A stretch of DNA of 10,227 nt, from positions 1 to 10,227 of the forward strand of contig JAFMQT010000121.1 in NCBI GenBank assembly GCA_017354515.1. The letters are read 5' to 3'. The stretch is from Nocardia sp. (GTDB taxonomy: Bacteria > Actinomycetota > Actinomycetes > Mycobacteriales > Mycobacteriaceae). The position numbers and the translations under genes were made by a program. Position 1 is the stretch's first letter. Each line of letters opens with the position of its first letter. The notes beneath the pieces are model-generated. The model worked only from the letters and a program-made list of their open reading frames with translations. It was not told the origin of the DNA and searched no databases. This document shows, piece after piece, positions 1 through 6,183 of the stretch.

Positions 1-1705
1 GAGCGGCGTCGGCGACCGCGGTCTCGGTGGCGCGGCGTGCGCGCCGCGGCGGGGTGGCCTCGTCGGCGTCAAGCTCGGTCGATGCCGGTGTGGCAGCGGT
101 TGTTTCGGAATCCGCGGTGTCGGCCCCGGGTGCGGACGCCGCGAAGCCACGCGCTCGCGAGTCGGCGCCCGGTTCCGGTGAATCGGCCCGATCCTGTTCC
201 GGCTCCGCCGACTCCCGCTGCGCACGCGGTGCGGAAAGTCCATTGCGGGCGGCCTCCGGATCGCGGAGTGTGGACAACCGGCGTTGCGGGGCGGTGGATT
301 CGGTGCCGGCGGAATCGGTTTCGATGGCGGCGTCCTCCGGTTCGGCCGGTGTCGATTCGAATGAGTTGACCGGCGCGGTCAGCGGGTCGATGGCCGAACC
401 GTTACGGCCCTCGGCCCGGCGGCGCCGGGAGTGTGAGCCGATTCCGCTGCCGCGCTCGGCGGGGGCGGTCTCGGTCTCCACGGGCGATTCCCCGGTCGGT
501 GGGGTGTGCGTACCGGATTCGGTGTGCGTGCGTTCCCCGGAGTCGCGGTCGGCGGAATCGGTTGTGCCGGCACGGGGTTCGGGGGTGTGGTCGGCGGATT
601 CGGGGGCCTCCGGTTCGGCGCTGTCGGCCGGATCGGTCTCGGCCTCGGCCGCCGGCGAGGCCACGGACTGGGTGCCGGCGCCGGTGTGCTGCGCGGATTC
701 CTTCTCCGAGGCCTCCACCAGCTCGGCCAGTTCGGCCATCATCGCCTGTAACTTGGCATCGCGCGCCGCGTCCTTCTCGGCGCTGTCGGGTGCGGTGCTC
801 TCGGCGGAGGCGGACTGTTCGGCATCGGGTACCGCCGAACTGCGCCGGGGCAGTGTTGGTGCCGCCGATTCGATTGCGCTGCCGCCGTTCTGGGCCGGCT
901 TGTCGGTGGACGTGGAATCGCCGCGCGAACGGGTGGGCAGTGCCGGTCTGGGGGCCGGCCATTCGGCGGTGGGAACCCCCACCGAACTCGCTGGGGCCGA
1001 CCGCCGGCCGCCCGATTCGTCGGTGTCCAGCGGGGTGATGTCCTCCGAATCGCCGGAGCGGGCACCCGACGGCCCCTCGGGATCGATCTCGAAGGCCTTC
1101 ATCGGGGTGACCGCGGTATCGGCCATCGGGTCCACCTCCCGCTGTCGCCGGTCGGCTTCCGCGCTGGCCGGGGTCGAAATCCTCGGGGCACTGGAGAATC
1201 CTACGGTGGCGGATGAGTCCGGGGAGTGCGGATTCGGTGATGCGTAGTCGCCACCGACGGATCCGCCGAAGGGATTCTGCTGCACCGGCTCCCGCATGGG
1301 CAGGCGCGGATGCGAGGCCGATTCGGGCGAATCGCTCTTTGCTGCCGGAATTGCCCGGGTCGGCGCGGCGGGGTTGTACGACGGGGGTTCGGCGCTCGTC
1401 GCCGGTCCGAACGGGCCGGAGTCCGCGTTCTCGGCCGGTAGCAGTCCGGCCGATTCGAGAACCCCACGCACCGAGTCCGAGGCCGGGCGGGGCACCTCCG
1501 GGCCCGGCGCTACCGGGGGCGCGCCACCCGATCGGGATTGTCCGAATTCGCCACTGTGCCAAGGGGGCATGCCGAAGCCGTCTCCCTGGCCGTTGGTCTC
1601 CGTTCGCTGACCGGGCTCGTCCTCGGAGCGAGTCAGGCGGTGTCCCTCCCGTGCGTTATGAGGGTCTCCGAAACGAGCATTGGCGGAATCCGTCATGCAG
1701 CCCAT
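1..1705 (-). CDS. Low-complexity Ala/Ser/Pro/Glu-rich protein, C-terminus beyond window
   Basis: This is a minus-strand frame open from an ATG at 1705 to the left edge (568 codons visible, no stop), so the gene is partial. A GAGG lies 7 bases upstream of ATG 1705. A second in-frame ATG at 1696 has no good ribosome site, so 1705 is preferred. The product is almost free of Cys and poor in aromatics, and is built from loosely repeated acidic Ser/Ala motifs (DSA, ESA, EST, SPEP). This suggests a long disordered region with no recognisable enzyme domain. A short Leu/Met/Glu stretch around residues 310-335 (LQAMMAELAELVEASEKE) could be a helix or coiled coil. The last visible residues are basic (PPRRARR), as often found just before a membrane anchor, but the anchor would lie outside. 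I do not recognise the family. An antisense frame at 27-1247 is also open and shares the same wobble positions, so GC3 cannot separate them. The minus frame is preferred for its length, ribosome site, composition and co-orientation with 1805-2781. Confidence 0.68.
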   Translation of the reverse strand, partial: MGCMTDSANARFGDPHNAREGHRLTRSEDEPGQRTETNGQGDGFGMPPWHSGEFGQSRSGGAPPVAPGPEVPRPASDSVRGVLESAGLLPAENADSGPFGPATSAEPPSYNPAAPTRAIPAAKSDSPESASHPRLPMREPVQQNPFGGSVGGDYASPNPHSPDSSATVGFSSAPRISTPASAEADRRQREVDPMADTAVTPMKAFEIDPEGPSGARSGDSEDITPLDTDESGGRRSAPASSVGVPTAEWPAPRPALPTRSRGDSTSTDKPAQNGGSAIESAAPTLPRRSSAVPDAEQSASAESTAPDSAEKDAARDAKLQAMMAELAELVEASEKESAQHTGAGTQSVASPAAEAETDPADSAEPEAPESADHTPEPRAGTTDSADRDSGERTHTESGTHTPPTGESPVETETAPAERGSGIGSHSRRRRAEGRNGSAIDPLTAPVNSFESTPAEPEDAAIETDSAGTESTAPQRRLSTLRDPEAARNGLSAPRAQRESAEPEQDRADSPEPGADSRARGFAASAPGADTADSETTAATPASTELDADEATPPRRARRATETAVADAA

Positions 1706-1804
1706 TCTTATCCCTCGCCATTCGCGATGCGAGTTCGCGGGGTGCCTTATCGTCCACCGGTGTGCTCGGGGCGCAGGTGCGTCAGGGCATTTGCCGGATT
1801 TCGG

Positions 1805-2434
1805 TCACTCCAAGTTGTTCAGGCCGGCCGCGACCACGCGGGACAGACTCAGAATCTCCTCGGCGCCGGGCAGGGTCAGACCGTCCAGGGCGTGCAGTCG
1901 GTCGGTGCTGGCGATACTCAGCATCGCCGAAACCCACGCCGTGGCGCAGGCCCGCAGGGTGCCCGGCTGAACTTGGCCGGGGGAACTGGCCTGCAGCACT
2001 CGCGCGGTGGTGTCGAGCAGCTGATCGCGCATCCGGCGCAGCTGTTTTCGCACATCGGGGTGGGTGTCGGCCTCGCGCCACATGATCACCCGCAGTACCG
2101 AGGAGTGATGGTCGCGCAGGTTCAACGCCGCGTCGAGGTTCACCAGACTGGTCGCCGGATCCCCCGGGGCCACGACGGCCTCGATATCGCCGATCGGGTG
2201 GGCGGGAACGCGCTCGGCCATGAGCGCGCACAGAATCGAATCCTTGGTGGGGAAGTAGTAGAAGATCAAGCCCTTCGGGACGCCGGCCGCACGCGCGATC
2301 GCGGCCGTCGCGGTGGCGTCGAATCCGTGAGCCGCGAAGAGTTTCTCCGCGGCATCCAGGATGAGCGCGCGGGCGTCACCGTCGACTTTCTTGCTCCGGC
2401 GGCGCCCCGCGCGCTCGGGGGTGGGCATCTTCAT
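1805..2434 (-). CDS. TetR/AcrR-family transcriptional regulator
   Basis: A 209-residue protein of usual TetR length. The N-terminal DNA-binding domain begins at about residue 20 (ARALILDAAEKLFAAHGFDA). Its helix-turn-helix spans about 41-68, with the diagnostic GVPKGLIFYYFPTKDSIL. The C-terminal ligand-binding part (about 80-209) does not tell me the effector. The start is ATG 2434, which overlaps the stop of the upstream SPW gene as TGATG, so translation is probably coupled. There is no separate ribosome site, and a second in-frame ATG (residue 3, at 2428) is possible. The same frame stays open upstream to 2956, but that extension lies over the SPW gene and looks like shadow sequence. It probably represses its own operon from the promoter near 2820-2848. 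A role beyond TetR-type repression is not supported; the sequence does not look like KstR. Confidence 0.9.
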   Translation of the reverse strand: MKMPTPERAGRRRSKKVDGDARALILDAAEKLFAAHGFDATATAAIARAAGVPKGLIFYYFPTKDSILCALMAERVPAHPIGDIEAVVAPGDPATSLVNLDAALNLRDHHSSVLRVIMWREADTHPDVRKQLRRMRDQLLDTTARVLQASSPGQVQPGTLRACATAWVSAMLSIASTDRLHALDGLTLPGAEEILSLSRVVAAGLNNLE

Positions 2435-2781
2435 CAGTGGGCAGTATGCATCCGCGCTGTGACTTGGGGAAGGGCGGCCACGGCGACGGCCACGGTCAAT
2501 ACGCCTACGATCCACGAGGTCCACGAGGCGGCGTTGTAGGAGCTGTAGTTCATGACCCAGGGGGCGATGAACAGCAGCACTCCGAACAATCCCATGGCGT
2601 AATCGGATCCGGCCTCCGCCGGACGGGCGAATTGGGCCAGACCGGTCAAGGCGATCAGAACGCCCAGCACGATCAGGGTCCACATGGCGCGGCCACTGTG
2701 ATCGGTCCAGATGGGGGACAGGGCGGTGTATACGCCCAGTACCACGGCCACGAAATCCTGGGTGCGGCTTTCGGTGAGCAT
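2434..2781 (-). CDS. SPW-repeat membrane protein
   Basis: A 115-residue, strongly hydrophobic protein with about four predicted membrane segments (roughly residues 9-25, 33-50, 62-77 and 88-105). Two SPW-like motifs occupy equivalent places: LSPIW at 21-25, and IAPW at 72-75 followed by NYSS and SWTSWIVG. This is the pattern of the SPW-repeat family of small bacterial and archaeal membrane proteins, whose function is not established. A strong ribosome site, AGGAGG, lies 6 bases before the ATG at 2781. It is the first gene of a two-gene operon with the TetR regulator, whose ATG overlaps its stop. A plausible reading is a membrane protein controlled by its own repressor, possibly linked to envelope stress, but the sequence shows no substrate. 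Confidence 0.88.
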   Translation of the reverse strand: MLTESRTQDFVAVVLGVYTALSPIWTDHSGRAMWTLIVLGVLIALTGLAQFARPAEAGSDYAMGLFGVLLFIAPWVMNYSSYNAASWTSWIVGVLTVAVAVAALPQVTARMHTAH

Positions 2782-2819
2782 CGGGAGCCTCCTGGAGGAA
2801 GGGAATGTTTCGTGCTATC

Positions 2820-2848
2820 GAGTTAACCCTGACTGACCGACCGATCAA
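2820..2848 (-). promoter_or_regulatory. Promoter of the SPW-tetR operon with GACN repeats in the spacer
   Basis: Read on the minus strand, a -35-like TTGATC (2848-2843) and a -10-like TAACTC (2825-2820) are separated by exactly 17 bases, upstream of the SPW gene. On the plus strand the spacer and -35 hold four tandem four-base units, GACT GACC GACC GATC (2831-2846). Repeats at this place suit an operator for the TetR regulator encoded in the operon, but they are direct repeats, not a clean palindrome, so this assignment is tentative. Confidence 0.45.
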
Positions 2849-2956
2849 ATAGCGGGATAGGCACGATTCGGCGGCAACTGCGTTGCGCCCGCCCGGGGCT
2901 CCATCGCCTCGTCTGACTATGGCGTGGCTCACAGCCAACCGGACGGTGTTGTCCAA

Positions 2957-2962
2957 TAGGCT
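2957..2962 (+). promoter_or_regulatory. -10 box (TAGGCT) for leaderless leader ORF / ferredoxin reductase
   Basis: TAGGCT fits the actinobacterial TANNNT -10 consensus and ends 6 bases before the ATG at 2969, the spacing expected if transcription starts at or next to that ATG. No clear -35 is visible, which is common for such promoters. A short inverted repeat GGAC-N6-GTCC (2941-2954) lies directly upstream. Confidence 0.4.
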
Positions 2963-2968
2963 GGTTCG

Positions 2969-3040
2969 ATGCAGCGATACGTACCAGCGACTGTGGCCGA
3001 GGCGACCGCGATCGTACCGATCGTGTCAGGAGCACTGTGA
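2969..3040 (+). CDS. Putative 23-residue leader peptide coupled to the ferredoxin reductase
   Basis: An ATG at 2969 opens 23 codons (starting MQRYVPATV and ending VSGAL) before a TGA at 3038-3040. The final A of this stop is the first base of the reductase ATG at 3040 (TGATG), the classic arrangement for translational coupling. The ATG lies 6 bases after TAGGCT and has no Shine-Dalgarno sequence, so it would be read from a leaderless transcript. The peptide has no amino-acid run that suggests attenuation and no recognisable domain. It may act only by delivering ribosomes to the reductase, or it may be a chance reading frame; AGGAG at 3028-3032 already gives the reductase its own ribosome site. 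Confidence 0.4.
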   Translation: MQRYVPATVAEATAIVPIVSGAL

Positions 3041-4221
3041 TGACCGCACCGATCGTGATCGTGGGAGCGGGCCTGGCCGGCCTGCGCACCGCTGAGCAAC
3101 TGCGCCGGACCGGATACGAGGGTGGGCTCATCCTGGTCGGCGACGAACCGCATCCGCCCTATGACCGTCCCCCGCTGTCCAAGCAGTTCGTCCGTGGCGA
3201 AACCACCGACACGGCGCTGCGGCCCGCGGAGTTCTACACCGAGAAGGACATCGACCTGCGCGTGGGTGTCCCGGTCACCGGTGTCGATACCGCGGCCCGT
3301 CGACTGCCCCTGGCCGACGGCTCCGAACTCGAGTACGACCAGCTGATCATCGCGACCGGCCTGCGGCCCAAACGGATTCCCGGCCTGCCCGAGGCCGAGG
3401 GCGTGCATGTGCTGCGCCGGTACGAGGACGCGGTCGGACTGCGCGACGCCGTGGCCGACGCGGAGCGCGCGCTGGTGGTCGGCGCCGGCTTCATCGGCTG
3501 CGAGCTGGCGGCCAGTTTCCGGTCACTCGGGGTGGATGTGGTGCTGGTCGAACCGCAGCCGACGCCGCTGGCCGCGGCCCTGGGCGAGACCGTCGGGCGG
3601 CTGGTCGGCCGGATGCACCGCGATGAGGGCGTGGATCTGCGCTGCGGTGTGGGGCTGACGTCGCTGTCGGTCGACGGTGACAAGGTCACCGGGGCGGTTC
3701 TCGCCGACGGCAGCAGCGTGGAGGCCGAGGTGGTCGTCATCGGTGTCGGTTCGGTACCGGTCACCGACTGGCTCGCCGAATCGGGCATCCCGCTGGCCGA
3801 ACCCCATGCCGGTGGCGGGGTGCTGACCGATGAGGTCGGCCGGACCTCCGTCGAGGGTGTGTGGGCGGTGGGCGACGTCGCGGCCTGGCGGCAGGACAAC
3901 GGCGTGAACAAGCGCTTCGAACACTGGACCAATGCCGGTGAGCAGGCCAAGCTGCTGGCCTCGGCGCTGCTGGGCGAGGAGGTGCCCACGGCCGTCCGGG
4001 TCCCGTATGTGTGGAGCGATCAGTACGACGTGAAGCTCCAGGTGCTCGGCGAGCCGGGCGGCGCCGACGAGATCCGGGTCATCGAGGACGATGGACGAAA
4101 ATTCCTCGCGCACTACTTCATCGGCGGCGTCCTGACCGCGGTGGTCGGTGCCGGACGCACCGCGCAGGTGATGAAGATGCGATCGGAACTGGCGAAGGCG
4201 AAGACCGCCGCACTGAGCTGA
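3040..4221 (+). CDS. FAD/NAD(P)-dependent ferredoxin reductase
   Basis: A 393-residue flavoprotein of the class that passes electrons from NAD(P)H to a ferredoxin serving cytochrome P450s or dioxygenases (putidaredoxin reductase/BphA4 type; mycobacterial Rv0688 belongs to the same broad family). The FAD-binding Rossmann motif VGAGLAG is at residues 8-14, followed by PYDRPPLSK at 40-48. ATG at 105-107 marks the end of the first FAD segment. A second Rossmann motif, VVGAGFIGCE at 146-155, binds the pyridine nucleotide, and GVWAVGDVA at 273-281 is the second FAD motif. A C-terminal reductase domain follows (about 322-393, starting PYVWSDQY). The start is ATG 3040, with AGGAG 7 bases upstream; a GTG at 3037 would be too close to it. 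It overlaps the leader ORF by one base. No ferredoxin or P450 gene is adjacent, so its partner must be encoded elsewhere. Confidence 0.93.
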   Translation: MTAPIVIVGAGLAGLRTAEQLRRTGYEGGLILVGDEPHPPYDRPPLSKQFVRGETTDTALRPAEFYTEKDIDLRVGVPVTGVDTAARRLPLADGSELEYDQLIIATGLRPKRIPGLPEAEGVHVLRRYEDAVGLRDAVADAERALVVGAGFIGCELAASFRSLGVDVVLVEPQPTPLAAALGETVGRLVGRMHRDEGVDLRCGVGLTSLSVDGDKVTGAVLADGSSVEAEVVVIGVGSVPVTDWLAESGIPLAEPHAGGGVLTDEVGRTSVEGVWAVGDVAAWRQDNGVNKRFEHWTNAGEQAKLLASALLGEEVPTAVRVPYVWSDQYDVKLQVLGEPGGADEIRVIEDDGRKFLAHYFIGGVLTAVVGAGRTAQVMKMRSELAKAKTAALS

Positions 4222-4232
4222 GCGCCCACGTT

Positions 4233-4273
4233 CGCCCGCCGGATGTGGTGCGGGCGCGGCCGCCCGGGGCGGC
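4233..4273 (+). terminator. Two tandem GC-rich hairpins after the reductase gene
   Basis: Just after the reductase stop, CGCCCGC (4233-4239) and GCGGGCG (4250-4256) can form a 7-bp stem with a 10-base loop. GCCGCC (4259-4264) and GGCGGC (4268-4273) can form a second 6-bp stem with a 3-base loop. There is no T-tract, as is frequent for actinobacterial terminators. The second hairpin ends just before the -10 region of the next gene. Confidence 0.4.
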
Positions 4274-4278
4274 GCTAA

Positions 4279-4284
4279 TACAGT
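4279..4284 (+). promoter_or_regulatory. -10 box (TACAGT) for leaderless racemase gene
   Basis: TACAGT matches TANNNT and lies exactly 7 bases before the GTG start at 4292, so transcription probably begins at the GTG itself. GGGAG (4286-4290) sits only one base from the GTG, too near to act as a ribosome site. This supports an independent transcript rather than read-through from the reductase. Confidence 0.5.
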
Positions 4285-4291
4285 TGGGAGC

Positions 4292-5071
4292 GTGATCGTA
4301 GCGCTCATCGACTCGGGTCTCGGTTCGCTGCCCACCGGCGCGTGGTTACGGAAGCTGCGCCCGGACCTGGATCTGCTGTTGCAGCTGGACCCGGACGGTG
4401 CGCCGTGGGGCCCGAAACCCGAGCAGTGGGTGGTCGACCGGGTGCTGGGCGCGGTCGAGCGCTCGGTTCGCCTGGGCGCCGAGGCCATTGTGCTGCCCTG
4501 CAATACCGCCAGTGTCACCGCGCTGGAACACGTCCGGGCCCAGGTGGACCCCGCGGTGCCGGTAATCGGAACCGTGCCCGCGATCAAACCCGCCGCCGCG
4601 GCCTGTCGTTCGGTGGCCGTGTGGGCCACCGCCGCGACAACCGCCAGCCGCTATCAGGCCGATCTGGTGGCGCGTTTCGGCGGTGACGCCGTGGTTACCG
4701 GGGTGGCCTGCCACGGTCTCGCCGATGCCATCGATCGCGGTGATCTGACCGCGATCGCGTCCGCGATCGAGCGGGGGGCGCGTCGCACGCCCGACGGGGT
4801 GGAGGCGGTCGTCCTCGGCTGCACCCACTATCCGCTGGTGCTCGATGCCATCGTCGCCGCGCTGCCGGCCGGGGTGCGGATTTTCGACAGCGCCGAAGCC
4901 GTTGCGGCCCAAACGCTCCGGCGGATCGACGCGCTCGGCCGGCCGACCGCGGGCACCGGTGTGGTCACCGTCTACAACAGCGGCGTCGCGGGCGAACTAC
5001 CCGCCAGCGCGGCCGCTTTCGAATCGGGCCGGATTCTGGGGGCGCGGGAGATCAGCCGCCGGACCGCCTAG
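4292..5071 (+). CDS. Glutamate racemase (MurI) homologue
   Basis: A 259-residue member of the Asp/Glu racemase superfamily, close to the usual MurI length. MurI interconverts L- and D-glutamate without cofactor, using two cysteines, to supply D-Glu for peptidoglycan. Both catalytic positions are present: C70 in LPCNTAS and C177 in LGCTHYP. The N-terminal signature is IDSGLGSL (residues 6-13), where MurI normally has FDSGVGGL. The substrate-binding GDxxxxPYGxK element is degraded to DPDGAPWGPK (33-42), with Trp in place of the conserved Tyr. It is therefore racemase-like with an intact catalytic pair but an altered pocket. It may be a second, specialised copy or act on another acidic amino acid. 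The usual neighbours of the housekeeping actinobacterial murI (rdgB, rph) are absent. The start is GTG, read from a leaderless transcript. Its stop overlaps the kshB stop. Confidence 0.85.
   Translation: MIVALIDSGLGSLPTGAWLRKLRPDLDLLLQLDPDGAPWGPKPEQWVVDRVLGAVERSVRLGAEAIVLPCNTASVTALEHVRAQVDPAVPVIGTVPAIKPAAAACRSVAVWATAATTASRYQADLVARFGGDAVVTGVACHGLADAIDRGDLTAIASAIERGARRTPDGVEAVVLGCTHYPLVLDAIVAALPAGVRIFDSAEAVAAQTLRRIDALGRPTAGTGVVTVYNSGVAGELPASAAAFESGRILGAREISRRTA
5068..5071. other. Shared CTAG: convergent stop codons overlap
   Basis: The self-complementary CTAG gives TAG (5069-5071) to the plus-strand racemase and TAG (5070-5068) to the minus-strand kshB. The two genes thus converge with a four-base overlap and no room for a terminator between them, so each transcript must run antisense into its neighbour. 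Confidence 0.95.
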
Positions 5072-6129
5072 AACTGGATCTTCAGGTGGTCGGTGACCGG
5101 ATGTGCCTGGCAGCCCAGAATGTAACCGGCCTCGATATCCTCGGGATCGAGGATCTCCGAATTATCCATCTCCACTTTGCCTTCCAGCACCGTGCAGGCG
5201 CAGGAACCGCATTCACCTTCCTGGCAGGAGTAGGGCACGTCGATGCCCTTGGCGAGCATGATGTCGACCAGGGTCTGGCTGCGTGGCCAGGGCATCGAGT
5301 GGGTCCGGCCGTCGAGTTCGACATCGACGGTGGCGGCGTCGGCGGCCTCTTCCTCGCTCACCTCGGCGGGCTCGGTGTCGGCGAACGGATCGCCGGACAG
5401 CGAGTTGAACACCTCGGCGTGGGTGCGCTCACGTGGAACCCCGAGCTGCGCCAGGGCGTCGTGTACCCGGTCCATGAAGGCCTTCGGTCCGCACATGAAC
5501 GCGTGATACGAGGTGTAGGGGGCGCACAGCCCGGCCAGACCCTCGGTGCTGGGCAAACCCTGCAGATTCTCCAGCCAGTGCACCACGGTGAGGCGCTGCG
5601 GATCCTTGCCGGTGAGTTCGCGCAGTTCCTCGGCGAAGATGACCGATTCGGGGTCGCGATTGGCGTATACGAGCACGATCCGGCCGCTGCCACGGGCCAG
5701 CGCCGACTTCAGGATCGACATCACCGGTGTGATGCCGCTACCGGCGGCCAGCAGCAGCAGGTCGGCATCGAGATCCTTGGGGGTGAAAACACCCGAGGGC
5801 GGCAGTACCTCGATCTCGTCACCGGATGTGACGTTGTCGCACACCCAGTTGGAGGCGTAACCGTCGACGGTGCGCTTGACGGTGACCTTGGGCCGGTCGT
5901 CGGTGTGCGGTGAACTGGCCAGCGAATAGCAGCGCGCCACCGACCCGGTGCGGTCGCTGGGGATGCGCAGGGTCAGGAACTGGCCCGGCGCGTAGGTGAA
6001 GCGCTCGCGCAACTCCTCGGGCACGTCGAAGACCAGCGAACAGGCGTCGGCCGTCTCGTCGACGACAGCGGCGACCCGCAGCACGGCCGATCGGGAGCTG
6101 TGCGGTACGACGGGATCGACGGTGGTCAT
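5068..6129 (-). CDS. kshB: 3-ketosteroid 9-alpha-hydroxylase reductase component KshB
   Basis: A 353-residue iron-sulfur flavoprotein that transfers electrons from NADH to the Rieske oxygenase KshA, which 9-alpha-hydroxylates 3-ketosteroids and so opens ring B in sterol catabolism. Domain order is FAD-binding barrel (about 15-115, RCYSL at 66-70), NAD-binding domain (about 120-240, GSGITP at 130-135, CGP at 213-215) and C-terminal plant-type [2Fe-2S] ferredoxin (about 265-353). The cluster ligands are C302, C307, C310 and C340 (C-X4-C-X2-C-X29-C). Segments such as ARCYSLASSPHTDD, YASNWVCDNV and LPPSGVFTP match KshB better than phenylacetyl-CoA epoxidase or Hmp-like reductases. The start is ATG 6129, with GAGGA just upstream. 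The KstR-type operator at 6169-6182 independently supports the name. KshA is not in the window. The gene lies downstream of a TetR gene on the same strand but appears to have its own promoter. Confidence 0.9.
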   Translation of the reverse strand: MTTVDPVVPHSSRSAVLRVAAVVDETADACSLVFDVPEELRERFTYAPGQFLTLRIPSDRTGSVARCYSLASSPHTDDRPKVTVKRTVDGYASNWVCDNVTSGDEIEVLPPSGVFTPKDLDADLLLLAAGSGITPVMSILKSALARGSGRIVLVYANRDPESVIFAEELRELTGKDPQRLTVVHWLENLQGLPSTEGLAGLCAPYTSYHAFMCGPKAFMDRVHDALAQLGVPRERTHAEVFNSLSGDPFADTEPAEVSEEEAADAATVDVELDGRTHSMPWPRSQTLVDIMLAKGIDVPYSCQEGECGSCACTVLEGKVEMDNSEILDPEDIEAGYILGCQAHPVTDHLKIQF

Positions 6130-6151
6130 GATGTCCTCTCGGGCCGGCTCG

Positions 6152-6182
6152 AACTAGAACACTCAAACTAGAACACGTTCTA
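6152..6182. promoter_or_regulatory. KstR-type operator upstream of kshB
   Basis: TAGAACACGTTCTA (6169-6182) is a perfect 6-bp-arm inverted repeat that fits the published KstR motif TNNAACNNGTTNNA, the operator of the cholesterol-catabolism repressor of mycobacteria and rhodococci. It lies in the 54-base gap between the TetR stop and the kshB ATG. On the minus strand it overlaps a possible -10 box TAGTTT (6170-6165). An 11-base segment, AACTAGAACAC, occurs twice (6152-6162 and 6166-6176), so an extra half-site stands 14 bases nearer to kshB. KstR itself is not encoded here; neither TetR protein in the window resembles it. Confidence 0.85.
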
Positions 6183-6183
6183 A

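Noticed and set aside
27..1247. Plus-strand 406-codon open frame, Ser/Ala-rich with several Cys
   Set aside because: Begins with GTG at the window edge without a ribosome site, and is the mirror frame of a longer minus-strand gene that has a ribosome site and matches the orientation of its neighbours. Kept only as a caveat.
402..1562. Minus-strand 386-codon frame, Arg/Gly-rich
   Set aside because: Composition (Arg, Gly, Pro, His) is that of an out-of-frame shadow in GC-rich DNA. It overlaps the better-supported minus frame from 1705.
1538..2539. Plus-strand 333-codon frame across the TetR gene
   Set aside because: Opposite a clear TetR sequence and rich in His, Gln, Gly and Arg; shadow frame.
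1805..2956. A 383-residue reading of the TetR gene with a long N-terminal extension
   Set aside because: The extra 174 residues lie out of frame over the SPW gene and its promoter and look random. The TetR domain begins normally after ATG 2434.
5086..5913. Plus-strand 275-codon frame opposite kshB
   Set aside because: kshB on the minus strand has complete FAD, NAD and [2Fe-2S] motifs; this frame is a shadow.
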